Source of the DNA: Nitrospira sp.
Lineage (GTDB): Bacteria; Nitrospirota; Nitrospiria; Nitrospirales; Nitrospiraceae
Assembly: GCA_036984305.1 (NCBI GenBank)
Contig: BQWY01000001.1
Location: forward strand, 3,555,501 to 3,619,500
Length of the DNA: 64,000 bases
Direction of reading: 5' to 3'
The notes under the pieces were generated by a model. It had not been told where the DNA came from, did not search any database, and saw only the letters and a list, made by a program, of their open reading frames with translations. A program made the translations under genes and the position numbers. Below are positions 27,622-35,640 of the stretch, in pieces; position 1 is the stretch's first letter, and each line of letters starts with the position of its first letter.

Positions 27622-30267
27622 TCAATTTTCAGGGAAGGCGATGGATAGTTGGCTAGGTACTAGGTGGATGCGGATTTTCCCACGTAGAGATCCGCCTGTT
27701 CTATGAAGCTCAATGGTCAAGGTAAAGGCACGTTCATCTCCAGGACTAATCGGCAGGGTGAAATCTAGAGTTGCCTTCAAGTTCTTGAGTATATTAGCTT
27801 CGGTTGCAAAGGCGAATAGCTTTTCAACGTGTGCTCCATCCTGTCGCAAGTCTGGACGTCTATAGAGAGGTGCATGAGGAAGGTTGGAAGGATAAACAAT
27901 GACTTGAGATGAAAGTGACTCATCTACGAAATGTAGGGTGCCTTCTGTGTGTTCCTCGCGAGATGCTGGAATGGAGTGGGGCGTGCTAGTTCTTGCCAGC
28001 ATGATCCCCTTCTTAAACCCGCCCCGGGTCTCTCGCTTTTCCTTTTGGACGGACTTAAGATGAGCAGCAGAGATGTTCATACTTGTGCAAAGTCCCGCTG
28101 TTACTTCGCCCAGGTCTGCAAGCTCTGCAACCAAGTCTTCCCCGGAACCTGCATCTAGAGCTTCGAAAGCCTCCTCTACTAGCTTCTGCTTGAGTGCCGT
28201 GATGAGTGCGTCTCCTTGCAGTCGGATTATCTTGGCCCGTTCGCCTCGCTTATCAATGATCTCTGGTATCTTGTCGCGAACAATTTTGTTGTAATCAACC
28301 CGCTCCTCATCAACTCCAAAAAGGTCGATACACTCGACTTTGGCACCAAACTTGGTTAGCAAATAGTATGCGTGTGAGAGTATGCCACCAGCTAGTTCAA
28401 TGACGAACTGGCGTTTCGCGGACTGCTCGGCCAATTCCTTCGCAAAAGTAGGATTTCGGATAATCGTGGCGTCGGAAGGGTCCACGATTACCCGTTCGAT
28501 ACGTTCTCCCCCGGAAAGCCTATTCTGGAGAGCGTGCCAATCAACATCTTTTCTAATATGAAAATCCCTGGAAGTGGTGAGTTTTCGCCTCGGGGCGGCA
28601 CGTGGAGGTCCGGGTAGCTCAGATTTGCTGTGAAACCAGGGCAGTACATTGTGTCGGGTAGCCTTGGGGTGATTCTCGATAAACCACATAAGTGCGATGG
28701 GCTCTTTCGAGGCTTCTGCTATGCGCCGGGTGGTATGCGCAATCTCAAGGATCCACTCCTTCTTATTGATACTGAGGCGCCAATCGAAAGGTGGGCGTAC
28801 CGAAGTTGGTGTCCATTTTCCTGATTGATCAGCTGTAACAAAAGTCCCCTTGTGGCGGGTTCTATGGGAGATTACATAAGGCAATCCTGAATAATCCTTC
28901 CCTGCCTTCCTTAGTTTGACATCTTTCGTATCGACCTCAATTGTATCGTGGGAGTACCAGTACAGTCCCTCTGGAATTCCCCAGAGAGACTCGATGCGAA
29001 CTACTCTATGCCCCGGTTGGGCTCTCGCCCATGCCGATGCTACCGACGGAATGAAATGATGGGCGACGATGCAGAGTTCGTGACTATGTAATCCAAGCTT
29101 ATTTACCTCGCCAGCAAACACGCTTAACAGCCATTGTTCGGCTTCGAGATGATTAGCGAGTCGGTCGCTACGTGGCAACATTTCTCGCTTGTCTTTTGGA
29201 ATGTTTGGCCCCTCAGTCCGAATTATGAGCGGACGCTTTAGAAGTTCCTGGAGATCTTCTTTCATTGCAATTGAAATCGTTCCTGCAAGTAAAGAGCGAA
29301 TAATCTTCTGGTTATCAATGATAAAGAACGGGGGCATTCTATAGCCGAGCTGCCTATAAATGGCGGCATTCCGAAGTTTTATGTATTTTTTATAATCACT
29401 CTCACCGGCAAGCCGAAAAGTGCGTAGGCATTTCACTTTAAGACTAGAGATTTTGGTGGAAAAGAGCTGCCTTGGGTCTACCCCCACAGTTAATTCAGCT
29501 GCATCAGCTTGGACAATCCAGATTTTCCTGCCATCCCAAACCCACTCAAAGTGGATGCGCTTCTTGAACTGGGTAGCCCATTTCGCAACTTGTCGAAGCC
29601 GAAAAGGGATTTCGTGCTCAGAGTTGCACGTGAGATCAAGGGATGAAGGATGCTTCCCCTCGCGCCAACTTCTAATTCCGATAGGTATGGTTCGTCCTGG
29701 ATGGGTTTCTGTGGCCTCAAGTTCTACTACCCAATCACGAGGTTCCTTACTCACATGCCGCTCGTTTGATAGATGTCCTACTCGTCTTGGCTTGACGGGC
29801 TCCTGCGTCACCCAATGCACTACGGTGGTGTTTGGCGTCGAAATCGTTCCCCGCAGCCGGGCAATGAATTCTGGGATTGCTGCTGCGGAGGCCAGGCCAG
29901 AAACAAGACTCCCTCTATCGAGCATGGTCTCGGCCGCTCCGCTAGACCGAATCATGACAGCTGAACTTGCTGACAAGCCGATCTGTACTTGCACACCTAG
30001 AACCCAATTGTTCAGAGTGGTAAGAGGAATCTGCGTTTCAAAACAGCTGGCGGAGATTACGAAGTATGGGGGAGTCCATTCCGTAGGTAGAACACTCAAC
30101 CCGAAAGCCTTCCATCCAACTAGGCTTGGAGAAATATCACTGGATTCTAACTTGCGGAAGCCTATATCGGCGATGAGATATATGGAGCGTGATGGGAGGA
30201 AATCCTTACTTGGTGCATGGTTGGATGACTTTATGGACCCACGTGCGCCTCGATGGTGCCTGGCCAT
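27622..30267 (-). CDS. PEP-synthase-like ATP-grasp protein fused to MazG-type NTP pyrophosphohydrolase
   Basis: The 881-residue product starts at ATG 30267; its site AAGGAG overlaps the methyltransferase stop (TAAGGAG). Residues 48-255 resemble the ATP-binding domain of PEP synthase/PPDK: GWKAFGL..PTEWTPPYFVI, the IRSSG motif at 106-110 and a WDGRKIWIVQAD end at 245-254. Residues 285-450 look like a second diverged copy (MPPFFII, PLIIRTEG, LWGIPEGLYW). Residues 658-760 match MazG-like enzymes: YNKIVRDKIPEII, then Glu698, Glu699, Glu702 and Glu715, Asp718 as the EExxE..ExxD metal site. The last 100 residues are beta-rich and unknown. No swivelling His domain is seen, so normal PEP synthesis is unlikely. 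It is the last gene of a four-gene operon; nucleotide sensing or destruction is inferred. Confidence 0.75.
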   Translation of the reverse strand: MARHHRGARGSIKSSNHAPSKDFLPSRSIYLIADIGFRKLESSDISPSLVGWKAFGLSVLPTEWTPPYFVISASCFETQIPLTTLNNWVLGVQVQIGLSASSAVMIRSSGAAETMLDRGSLVSGLASAAAIPEFIARLRGTISTPNTTVVHWVTQEPVKPRRVGHLSNERHVSKEPRDWVVELEATETHPGRTIPIGIRSWREGKHPSSLDLTCNSEHEIPFRLRQVAKWATQFKKRIHFEWVWDGRKIWIVQADAAELTVGVDPRQLFSTKISSLKVKCLRTFRLAGESDYKKYIKLRNAAIYRQLGYRMPPFFIIDNQKIIRSLLAGTISIAMKEDLQELLKRPLIIRTEGPNIPKDKREMLPRSDRLANHLEAEQWLLSVFAGEVNKLGLHSHELCIVAHHFIPSVASAWARAQPGHRVVRIESLWGIPEGLYWYSHDTIEVDTKDVKLRKAGKDYSGLPYVISHRTRHKGTFVTADQSGKWTPTSVRPPFDWRLSINKKEWILEIAHTTRRIAEASKEPIALMWFIENHPKATRHNVLPWFHSKSELPGPPRAAPRRKLTTSRDFHIRKDVDWHALQNRLSGGERIERVIVDPSDATIIRNPTFAKELAEQSAKRQFVIELAGGILSHAYYLLTKFGAKVECIDLFGVDEERVDYNKIVRDKIPEIIDKRGERAKIIRLQGDALITALKQKLVEEAFEALDAGSGEDLVAELADLGEVTAGLCTSMNISAAHLKSVQKEKRETRGGFKKGIMLARTSTPHSIPASREEHTEGTLHFVDESLSSQVIVYPSNLPHAPLYRRPDLRQDGAHVEKLFAFATEANILKNLKATLDFTLPISPGDERAFTLTIELHRTGGSLRGKIRIHLVPSQLSIAFPEN

Positions 30268-30279
30268 TTGGGGGGCTCC

Positions 30280-31110
30280 TTAGCGGAAGGTAGGAATCTT
30301 CAGTCTCGGTGAGAAAAATAGAACTTCCTTTCCAATCTTTGCAGATCGAGCGGTGTGCTGAAGCAATAGGTGTCGCGAGCGCACAGAACTGTACAACTTC
30401 TTAATCTCGGGAACATCGTCATACGATACAACCCAGGTAGCGGTGATACGGCCGACTACTTTTCTAACTTCGGCATGATCTCTTGGGGTGTATTTGTTTA
30501 GGTATAAGCGTGCTCCTGACTTGTAGTATGGCGGGTCGAGATAAACGAAGCTCTCTTTTGGAGGACACGCCTCGTTTAGGAATGCGACCGCATCCAATCG
30601 GGTGAGGTGGATTTGGCTTTTATAAGACGCAATCCTTCTGATTCGTCTACATAGCTCGGTCTTGTTGAAACGGGCATCAAGCTTCCAGATTCCCTTTTGA
30701 TCTTTACCTCCTATCATGCCTCCGTTAAGGATACCCGAATGGTTCGTTCGGTTTAGAAAGAACAGGGCGAACCCTTGAGCGAGTATTCCAGAGGGAAGGC
30801 CGTCCTTGTAGATGGAACTTTGGAAAATCCACTCGTCGGGTGTTACCTCTGTTGAGATTATCAAGTCGATCAGATCGTTGTTTCGAGTTAGAACGCATTT
30901 CCAGAATGCATATACTGCGGGATCTAGGTCATTTAGGTGAATTTCTCTAACCTTATTCGAGAAAAGGAGACTTAGAGCCAAACTAGCTCCTCCCGCGTAT
31001 GGCTCATAGTAATCGCAACCGTCTAGGCGATTCAGAGAAATGATCTCCTCGAAGAATGGGTAGAATCGCCATTTTCCGCCGGGGTATCTAAGGGGCGATG
31101 CATCCCTCAT
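30280..31110 (-). CDS. D12-class N6-adenine DNA methyltransferase (Dam-like)
   Basis: The 276-residue protein begins SPLRYPGGKWRF, the standard N-terminus of D12-class enzymes, and carries SAM motif I as YYEPYAGGASLAL (residues 34-46) and the catalytic motif DPPYY at 192-196. NDLDPAVYAFW and NRTNHSGILNGG are also typical. It should methylate adenine N6 in a short target; the specificity cannot be read. The ATG overlaps the stop of the membrane-protein gene by 4 bp (ATGA), so translation is coupled. No restriction nuclease is seen beside it. In this setting it may mark self DNA for the system. Confidence 0.88.
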   Translation of the reverse strand: MRDASPLRYPGGKWRFYPFFEEIISLNRLDGCDYYEPYAGGASLALSLLFSNKVREIHLNDLDPAVYAFWKCVLTRNNDLIDLIISTEVTPDEWIFQSSIYKDGLPSGILAQGFALFFLNRTNHSGILNGGMIGGKDQKGIWKLDARFNKTELCRRIRRIASYKSQIHLTRLDAVAFLNEACPPKESFVYLDPPYYKSGARLYLNKYTPRDHAEVRKVVGRITATWVVSYDDVPEIKKLYSSVRSRHLLLQHTARSAKIGKEVLFFSPRLKIPTFR

Positions 31111-31685
31111 TGAGCTTCGCCAGCTGCCCCGCTCCTCTTTGCCCGCGTAGGCCCGAAAATTGTATCAGCTATCTCGGCCAGTTTCGCAACTGTACTGTCG
31201 GAAAAGTATCCCACGAGAAATGCCAGACCGAGGACGAGTGGGCCGGAATCGACAGCATGTCGGTCAAACACTCGTATCAGACCCGAGGAGATCAGTGCGA
31301 CTACAACTAGCGATAGTCCACCAGAAATGTGGGGGGTGAACAGCCGCCACAGGCGACGATCCATGTGCCAAATCTGCCTGGCAACGGAATGGTAGAGCCA
31401 TTTAATGTCAAATAGGGTGCCGCCGAATGTTCCACCTAACCAAGCCAATCCATACAAGAAGAGAACCCTGTATTTTGGATCTGGTATGTGAAACCAATTC
31501 TTGGGGTACTCCAACCATAATAGGAGCATTGTTGCGGGTACGAGAATAAAAAGCATGGCGAGATAGATAGCTTCAATTCGAATCCAGAATTGAGGGGTTG
31601 GGTCAGTGTACTTCGACTGCCATTCCAATAATTTGCGATTGTCAGTTGGATTTGCGGGAGCAAAGTCAGTGGAGGGAGATGTCAT
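31107..31685 (-). CDS. Membrane protein with about four transmembrane helices
   Basis: The 192-residue product has hydrophobic segments at about 37-58 (IEAIYLAMLFILVPATMLLLWL), 74-93, 119-141 (ISGGLSLVVVALISSGLI) and 150-166 (PLVLGLAFLVGYFS), with a soluble N-terminus and a basic C-terminal end. No enzyme motif is seen and I do not recognise the family. The ATG follows the TAA of the HIT gene with no gap, and the stop overlaps the methyltransferase start, so it is an obligate part of the operon. If the operon is defensive, this is the natural candidate for a membrane effector; that is inference. Confidence 0.75.
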   Translation of the reverse strand: MTSPSTDFAPANPTDNRKLLEWQSKYTDPTPQFWIRIEAIYLAMLFILVPATMLLLWLEYPKNWFHIPDPKYRVLFLYGLAWLGGTFGGTLFDIKWLYHSVARQIWHMDRRLWRLFTPHISGGLSLVVVALISSGLIRVFDRHAVDSGPLVLGLAFLVGYFSDSTVAKLAEIADTIFGPTRAKRSGAAGEAQ

Positions 31686-32339
31686 TTATGCCGCAACAAC
31701 GTTTTCCTGGTCGGATGCTTGAAAAGTTGACAATGTTTGTAGGCGCTTGATTGTGGTTAATACGGTCGGTAGCTGGTGGTGCTCTCTCCAATTGTATTGG
31801 TTCTCCATACCGAGTCGCGCAGCGATCGCCTTCCTGAACAGTTGGCTACCGAAGTCATGATGTGTGGTAATCCTGCCAGAGCCAATCGGCTGTTCCAGGT
31901 ACAGATAGTCTTCTCCTGTAGCGTGGGCGATCCGACAGTGTGTTAAGTCGGCGACTTCCCAATTGGCGTCACTCGGAAGATAAGGCAAAACTGCTTGCGC
32001 GAGATTAAACCTGATCGGGACGAGGTGGAGGTGCGCATGATCAACACCGCAGCCCACACTCCGGCTAGCCATGTAGGGGCCGTGCTCGAAGGCAGCTGCA
32101 GTTCCATAATGCTGTACAAGAAGATTAAATAGAAATTGTTTGATTTCTAGGATCTCAGGGAGAAAGGATTCGGGAATTGCGCCGAATGAGATGAAGTGAC
32201 GTTTAGGAACTAGCAGCAACCATCCTTCAACGAGTGAACCAAGGGAGGGGAGTGCGACGAAGTTTGGCGATTCGAATAGGGGTTTGTTCCAAACAGATGT
32301 TTGTGATTCGAGTTCTGAGCAAAGCCTGCAGTTGTTCAT
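31686..32339 (-). CDS. HIT-family (histidine triad) protein
   Basis: The 217-residue protein starts at ATG 32339 with site AAGAGGAGG. A CxxC pair (Cys4, Cys7) opens the protein, as in HIT/GalT-like enzymes with bound zinc. LLLVPKRHFIS and the triad HAHLHLVP (His101, His103, His105) after CGVD are clear. HIT proteins cleave or transfer nucleotidyl groups from NpX substrates such as Ap4A or adenylylated compounds. The 110-residue C-terminal part is not typical of small Hint proteins. It is the first gene of the four-gene operon with the adenine methyltransferase and the MazG fusion, so a nucleotide-related job is likely. Confidence 0.85.
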   Translation of the reverse strand: MNNCRLCSELESQTSVWNKPLFESPNFVALPSLGSLVEGWLLLVPKRHFISFGAIPESFLPEILEIKQFLFNLLVQHYGTAAAFEHGPYMASRSVGCGVDHAHLHLVPIRFNLAQAVLPYLPSDANWEVADLTHCRIAHATGEDYLYLEQPIGSGRITTHHDFGSQLFRKAIAARLGMENQYNWREHHQLPTVLTTIKRLQTLSTFQASDQENVVAA

Positions 32340-32495
32340 CTTCAGAAGCCTCCTCTTCCTGATTCCACTAGAGTGGCGGGACGAGGCGAAAAATTTTAGG
32401 AAAATAATTATACCCGCTTACGGTCTGGCAGTATACCCTCAAGGGTCCCCTGTCCCCACTAGGCGGCCACAGAAGAAAATATTGCCGTATGAGCG
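32340..32495 (-). promoter_or_regulatory. Promoter region of the HIT/methyltransferase operon
   Basis: On the minus strand a perfect TATAAT lies at 32407-32412, about 68 bases before the HIT start codon. The -35 at 17-bp spacing (TATACT) is weak. The region sits between the operon and the inverted IS copy; no other gene fits in. Confidence 0.5.
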
Positions 32496-32512
32496 TGACA
32501 CCTCCCCAGAAA

Positions 32513-33352
32513 CTAGACCGCAGAAATTTGGAAATTCGGGCCTTCCTGCAGCCCGGTTTTGGCCGCTTGCTCCGTAAATTCCCTGGGCGTGAGACCCCCC
32601 AGGGAGCCATGCGGCCGGTGCTCATTGTAATCGATCCGCCACGCTTCAATCTTCTGTCGGGCATCGTGGAGCGAGACGAACACATTGGCGTTCAAGCACT
32701 CGTCCCGAAATCGCCCGTTGAAACTCTCAATCACCGCATTCTCTATGGGTTTCCCCGGTCGGATGAAATCGAGCTTCACGCCATGCGCATAGGCCCAGGC
32801 ATCGAGCGCCTTGGAGGCGAATTCACTGCCATTGTCCACGGTGATCAACATCGGATAGCCGTGCCGCTTCGCGGCCCGCTCCAGGGCCGCCACCACCTTC
32901 GTTCCCGTGAGGGTCAGATCCGCCTCAATTAATGGACTGTGCCGCGTGTAATTATCCACGACCGTTAGCGTCCGAAACCGCCGGCCCTCCAGCAAGGTGT
33001 CTGCGACAAAATCCATGCTCCATTGCTCATTCAGTTGTGTAGGGCGTGGCGGGACCACGCGCAGGTGACTCGCGCGCTTCCGTCGCCGCTGGAACCGCAC
33101 CGTCAGCCCTTCTTCCCGATAGATCCGATGCACACGCTTTTTATTCACCCTCCAGCCTTCACGCCGGAGCAAGACATGCAACCGCAGATAGCCAAAGCGC
33201 GGACGCGCCTGAGCCAATTCCTTCATCCGCATCCGAATCGCCGTGTCGTCTCGCCCATGATGGCGGTAATACCACGAGGCCCGATTCAATCTGACTAGCC
33301 CACAGGCTCGTCGTACCCCAATGGGGTGCCGGCCCAGCACCTCCCGGACCAA
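32513..33352 (-). CDS. IS3-family transposase OrfB, second copy
   Basis: The 279 residues are the same as those of OrfB at 26670-27509, including the DDE residues. The gene itself is intact, but its partner orfA has lost its 5' end (next entry), so an OrfAB fusion cannot be produced from this copy; it may be mobilised only by the complete copy. Confidence 0.9.
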   Translation of the reverse strand: MVREVLGRHPIGVRRACGLVRLNRASWYYRHHGRDDTAIRMRMKELAQARPRFGYLRLHVLLRREGWRVNKKRVHRIYREEGLTVRFQRRRKRASHLRVVPPRPTQLNEQWSMDFVADTLLEGRRFRTLTVVDNYTRHSPLIEADLTLTGTKVVAALERAAKRHGYPMLITVDNGSEFASKALDAWAYAHGVKLDFIRPGKPIENAVIESFNGRFRDECLNANVFVSLHDARQKIEAWRIDYNEHRPHGSLGGLTPREFTEQAAKTGLQEGPNFQISAV

Positions 33353-33372
33353 GGTACGCTTGCGCGTGGGCT

Positions 33373-33580
33373 TCAGGCCTTTTTTGCAAGCACCTCCTGC
33401 AAAATCACTTTATCCAAGGTCAGATCGGCGACGAGCTGCTTGAGCTTCCGGTTTTCTTCCTCAAGCTGACGCAGCCGCCGGATCTCACCCACGGCCATCG
33501 GCCCATACTTCTTCCGCCAGTGGTAGTACGTGGCTTCGCTGACCCCCAGGCTCCGGGTCACCTCCGGAATGGGAGCGCCG
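33373..33580 (-). pseudogene. IS3-family OrfA, 5'-truncated
   Basis: Reading leftward, the frame joins OrfA from ...[20 protein letters not shown] to the LAKKA end with the same slippery A_AAA_AAG. The first 20 or so codons and the left IS end are missing; the break is at 33580, where foreign sequence begins. Confidence 0.85.
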
Positions 33581-33688
33581 CTTCAGGCGGAAGCCCTAAA
33601 GCTGTTCCTGCCCTTCCTGGACCGACGGTGCAATCCCAACAGGAAGCCATTTCGGTTGATCGGTATTCGGATCGAACGGTTGAATTAG
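33581..33688 (+). pseudogene. Fragment possibly from the 3' end of a DNA polymerase IV (dinB-like) gene
   Basis: Directly at the broken IS end, the plus strand reads LQAEALKLFLPFLDRR then NPNRKPFRLIGIRIERLN and a TAG at 33686-33688. The RLIGIRIERL ending resembles the C-terminal little-finger end of Y-family polymerases (RLIGVRVSxL). Only about 35 codons remain. The identification is tentative; the rest of the gene is not in the window. Confidence 0.4.
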
Positions 33689-33706
33689 AAGCGAGACGGC
33701 TCTGGG

Positions 33707-35620
33707 CTATGGCCGGGTAACCGTCACGATGTATGTCTTGACGGTCACACCGTCCTGCGCCCGCACCTGAATTGGAAAGGACGTCACTCCGATATTGATG
33801 AGCACGGCCAAGCCTGGAGGACCGGATGGGACGACTTGGCCGTTGATACTGAGCGCGGCGGTGGCATCAGCCACCGTCGCCATGACGGTAACGCTGGGGG
33901 TGAATAGACCCGTGCCCGTCACGGTATAGGCCGTATTGGAGGGAGTGAAGAGTGGAAGCATGACCCCGGGAGACACCACGAGGCCAGCCAGATCGGCATT
34001 GGACGAGGCTGCACGAGTGACGGCCACGGTGTAGGTTTTCGAGGCTGCACCCCCGGCAGCTGTGACGACCAGAGTGATAGTATTGCCTCCAACATTGAGT
34101 GGGAGGGGTCCAAATACTTGGCCTGACGCCACCACCTGTCCGTTGATGGTCAGCGTCGATGTCGCGTCCGCAAGGGTTGCGGTGACGGTGGTCGTCGCGT
34201 TGGCATTAGGCGCCGACACCGCATAACTCGTCGTACCGGAATCAAATCCTGGAGAAAGCGGTCCGGCGGACAGCGCGAGACTCGCCAGATTTGCATTCGC
34301 CGTTCGTGTAATGGTCACAACATAGGTCTTGACGCTGCCGTCTTGGGCTGTGACCACAATCCTAAATTCGTTGGCCCCTACATTGAGTGAGAGGGGCCCG
34401 AAGGTCTCCCCAGATTGGACCGTGGTCCCATTGATGGCAATCGTCGCCGTCGGATCTTGAACAGAGGCTGTCAATGTGGTGCTTGCTACCGTGCTCAAGA
34501 CGGTGACGGAGTAGCTGGTCGTCGTGGGTGCGAACCCCGGGTCGAGGGCCCCGGCCGATACACTCAATGCGGACAGATTATTGTTGCTCGATTGTGGTCG
34601 TGAGATCTTCACGGAATAACTTCGTGTTGTGCCATCCTGTGCTCGAACATCAATGGCCACGGTGCTGTCACCGATGATGAGTGGGATGGGACCTGAAGGC
34701 TGCCCAGACGACACAGCCTGTCCGTTTATGGTGAGCTGAGCGCTCGCATCCGCAAGCAGTGCGGTAACGGTGGTTTGAGTGGTGGCGTTATCCGTTTGGA
34801 CTGAGTACGAGCTTATGTCCGGCGAGAAAGCTGGAGATAGCGCTCCTGCCGAGACCTCCAAGGCCGCCAAGTCGGCCACCCCGGAGGCACCTCGGATCAC
34901 CACGACGGAATACTGCTTTGCGGTTCCACCTGGAGGTGAGACCGTAATGGTAAAGGGGTTAGGTCCCAAGGCGAGGGAGACCGGCCCAAACGGTTGTCCG
35001 CTAATGGCCGCTTGTCCATTCACACTGATCTGGGCCGTAGGTTCCGCCGGCGTAGCCGTGAGCGTGGTGGACGAAGTCGAGTTACCGGTCTTCACCGTAT
35101 AACCCGTGACACTCGGATCAAACCTCGGCGAAAGCGCAGCCGCCGAGACCGATAGGGCGGCAAGGTCCGCCAAAGGCGAGGCCGATCTGGTGACAGTAAT
35201 CGTATAACTGCGGGTGACTCCCCCTGGAACGGTCTCCTCGACCAGGAGTACGACAGGCAGCGCGGCACCCACCTTAAGATTATCGATCACATAGGGGTCA
35301 CCCGATGGCACGTTTTGGTTGTTAATTTTCAAAATGGAGCGTTGGACGTCCGCCAGCGCAGCCCGAATAGTGACCGCCGTCACAGAATTGGGTACGGTGA
35401 CCGTATACGTTACGACCTTCGGGTCAAACGGAGGGGACAGCGCCGGAGAGGCGGAGGAGGATGCCCCAGTTGTCGACACCTCGAGGGAGGCCAGCAGCGC
35501 ACGCTCGTTATCGGGTGGTGGCGCAGGATTATCACCACCTGGAATGCACCCTACTAGCATGGCGCAGGACAGGATCAAGCAACTGAAAAAGGCGTGCACT
35601 CGTTCAAGTGAACGGCCCAT
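33707..35620 (-). CDS. Lipoprotein with six cadherin-like beta-sandwich repeats
   Basis: I choose ATG 35620 (MGRSLERV, site GGGAG) over ATGs up to 30 bp upstream. The signal ends in a lipobox, LSCAMLVG|C, so the mature protein should be lipidated. Six tandem units of about 90-100 residues follow, each opening with LAxLxVSAGxLSPxFdP and closing with TYTVxVTRxA, the pattern of the cadherin-like beta-sandwich family (Pfam PF12733). The C-terminus ends in the last unit (KTYIVTVTRP). Such modules are usually extracellular and structural or adhesive. It is the last of five same-strand paralogues and starts within a few bases of the preceding gene's stop, suggesting co-transcription with it. Confidence 0.8.
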   Translation of the reverse strand: MGRSLERVHAFFSCLILSCAMLVGCIPGGDNPAPPPDNERALLASLEVSTTGASSSASPALSPPFDPKVVTYTVTVPNSVTAVTIRAALADVQRSILKINNQNVPSGDPYVIDNLKVGAALPVVLLVEETVPGGVTRSYTITVTRSASPLADLAALSVSAAALSPRFDPSVTGYTVKTGNSTSSTTLTATPAEPTAQISVNGQAAISGQPFGPVSLALGPNPFTITVSPPGGTAKQYSVVVIRGASGVADLAALEVSAGALSPAFSPDISSYSVQTDNATTQTTVTALLADASAQLTINGQAVSSGQPSGPIPLIIGDSTVAIDVRAQDGTTRSYSVKISRPQSSNNNLSALSVSAGALDPGFAPTTTSYSVTVLSTVASTTLTASVQDPTATIAINGTTVQSGETFGPLSLNVGANEFRIVVTAQDGSVKTYVVTITRTANANLASLALSAGPLSPGFDSGTTSYAVSAPNANATTTVTATLADATSTLTINGQVVASGQVFGPLPLNVGGNTITLVVTAAGGAASKTYTVAVTRAASSNADLAGLVVSPGVMLPLFTPSNTAYTVTGTGLFTPSVTVMATVADATAALSINGQVVPSGPPGLAVLINIGVTSFPIQVRAQDGVTVKTYIVTVTRP

Positions 35621-35640
35621 CTTGAAACTCCCATGCGCCA

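Larger units (their letters stand above)
32496..33580 (-). mobile_element. IS3-family insertion sequence, truncated inverted copy (1085 bp)
   Basis: This is the reverse complement of 26442-27526 with equal length (1085 bp) and no difference that I can see. It ends properly at TGACACCTCCCC (32496) but is cut inside orfA at 33580 (GGGAGCGCCG|CT). It lies opposite to the complete copy and encloses 27527-32495 with it. Confidence 0.9.

Noticed and set aside
27622-30267. Considered as an ordinary PEP synthase or PPDK
   Set aside because: The catalytic phosphohistidine and PEP-binding barrel domains are absent, and a MazG domain occupies the C-terminal half.
30280-31110. Considered as part of a classical restriction-modification pair
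   Set aside because: No nuclease motif is visible in the three partner genes.
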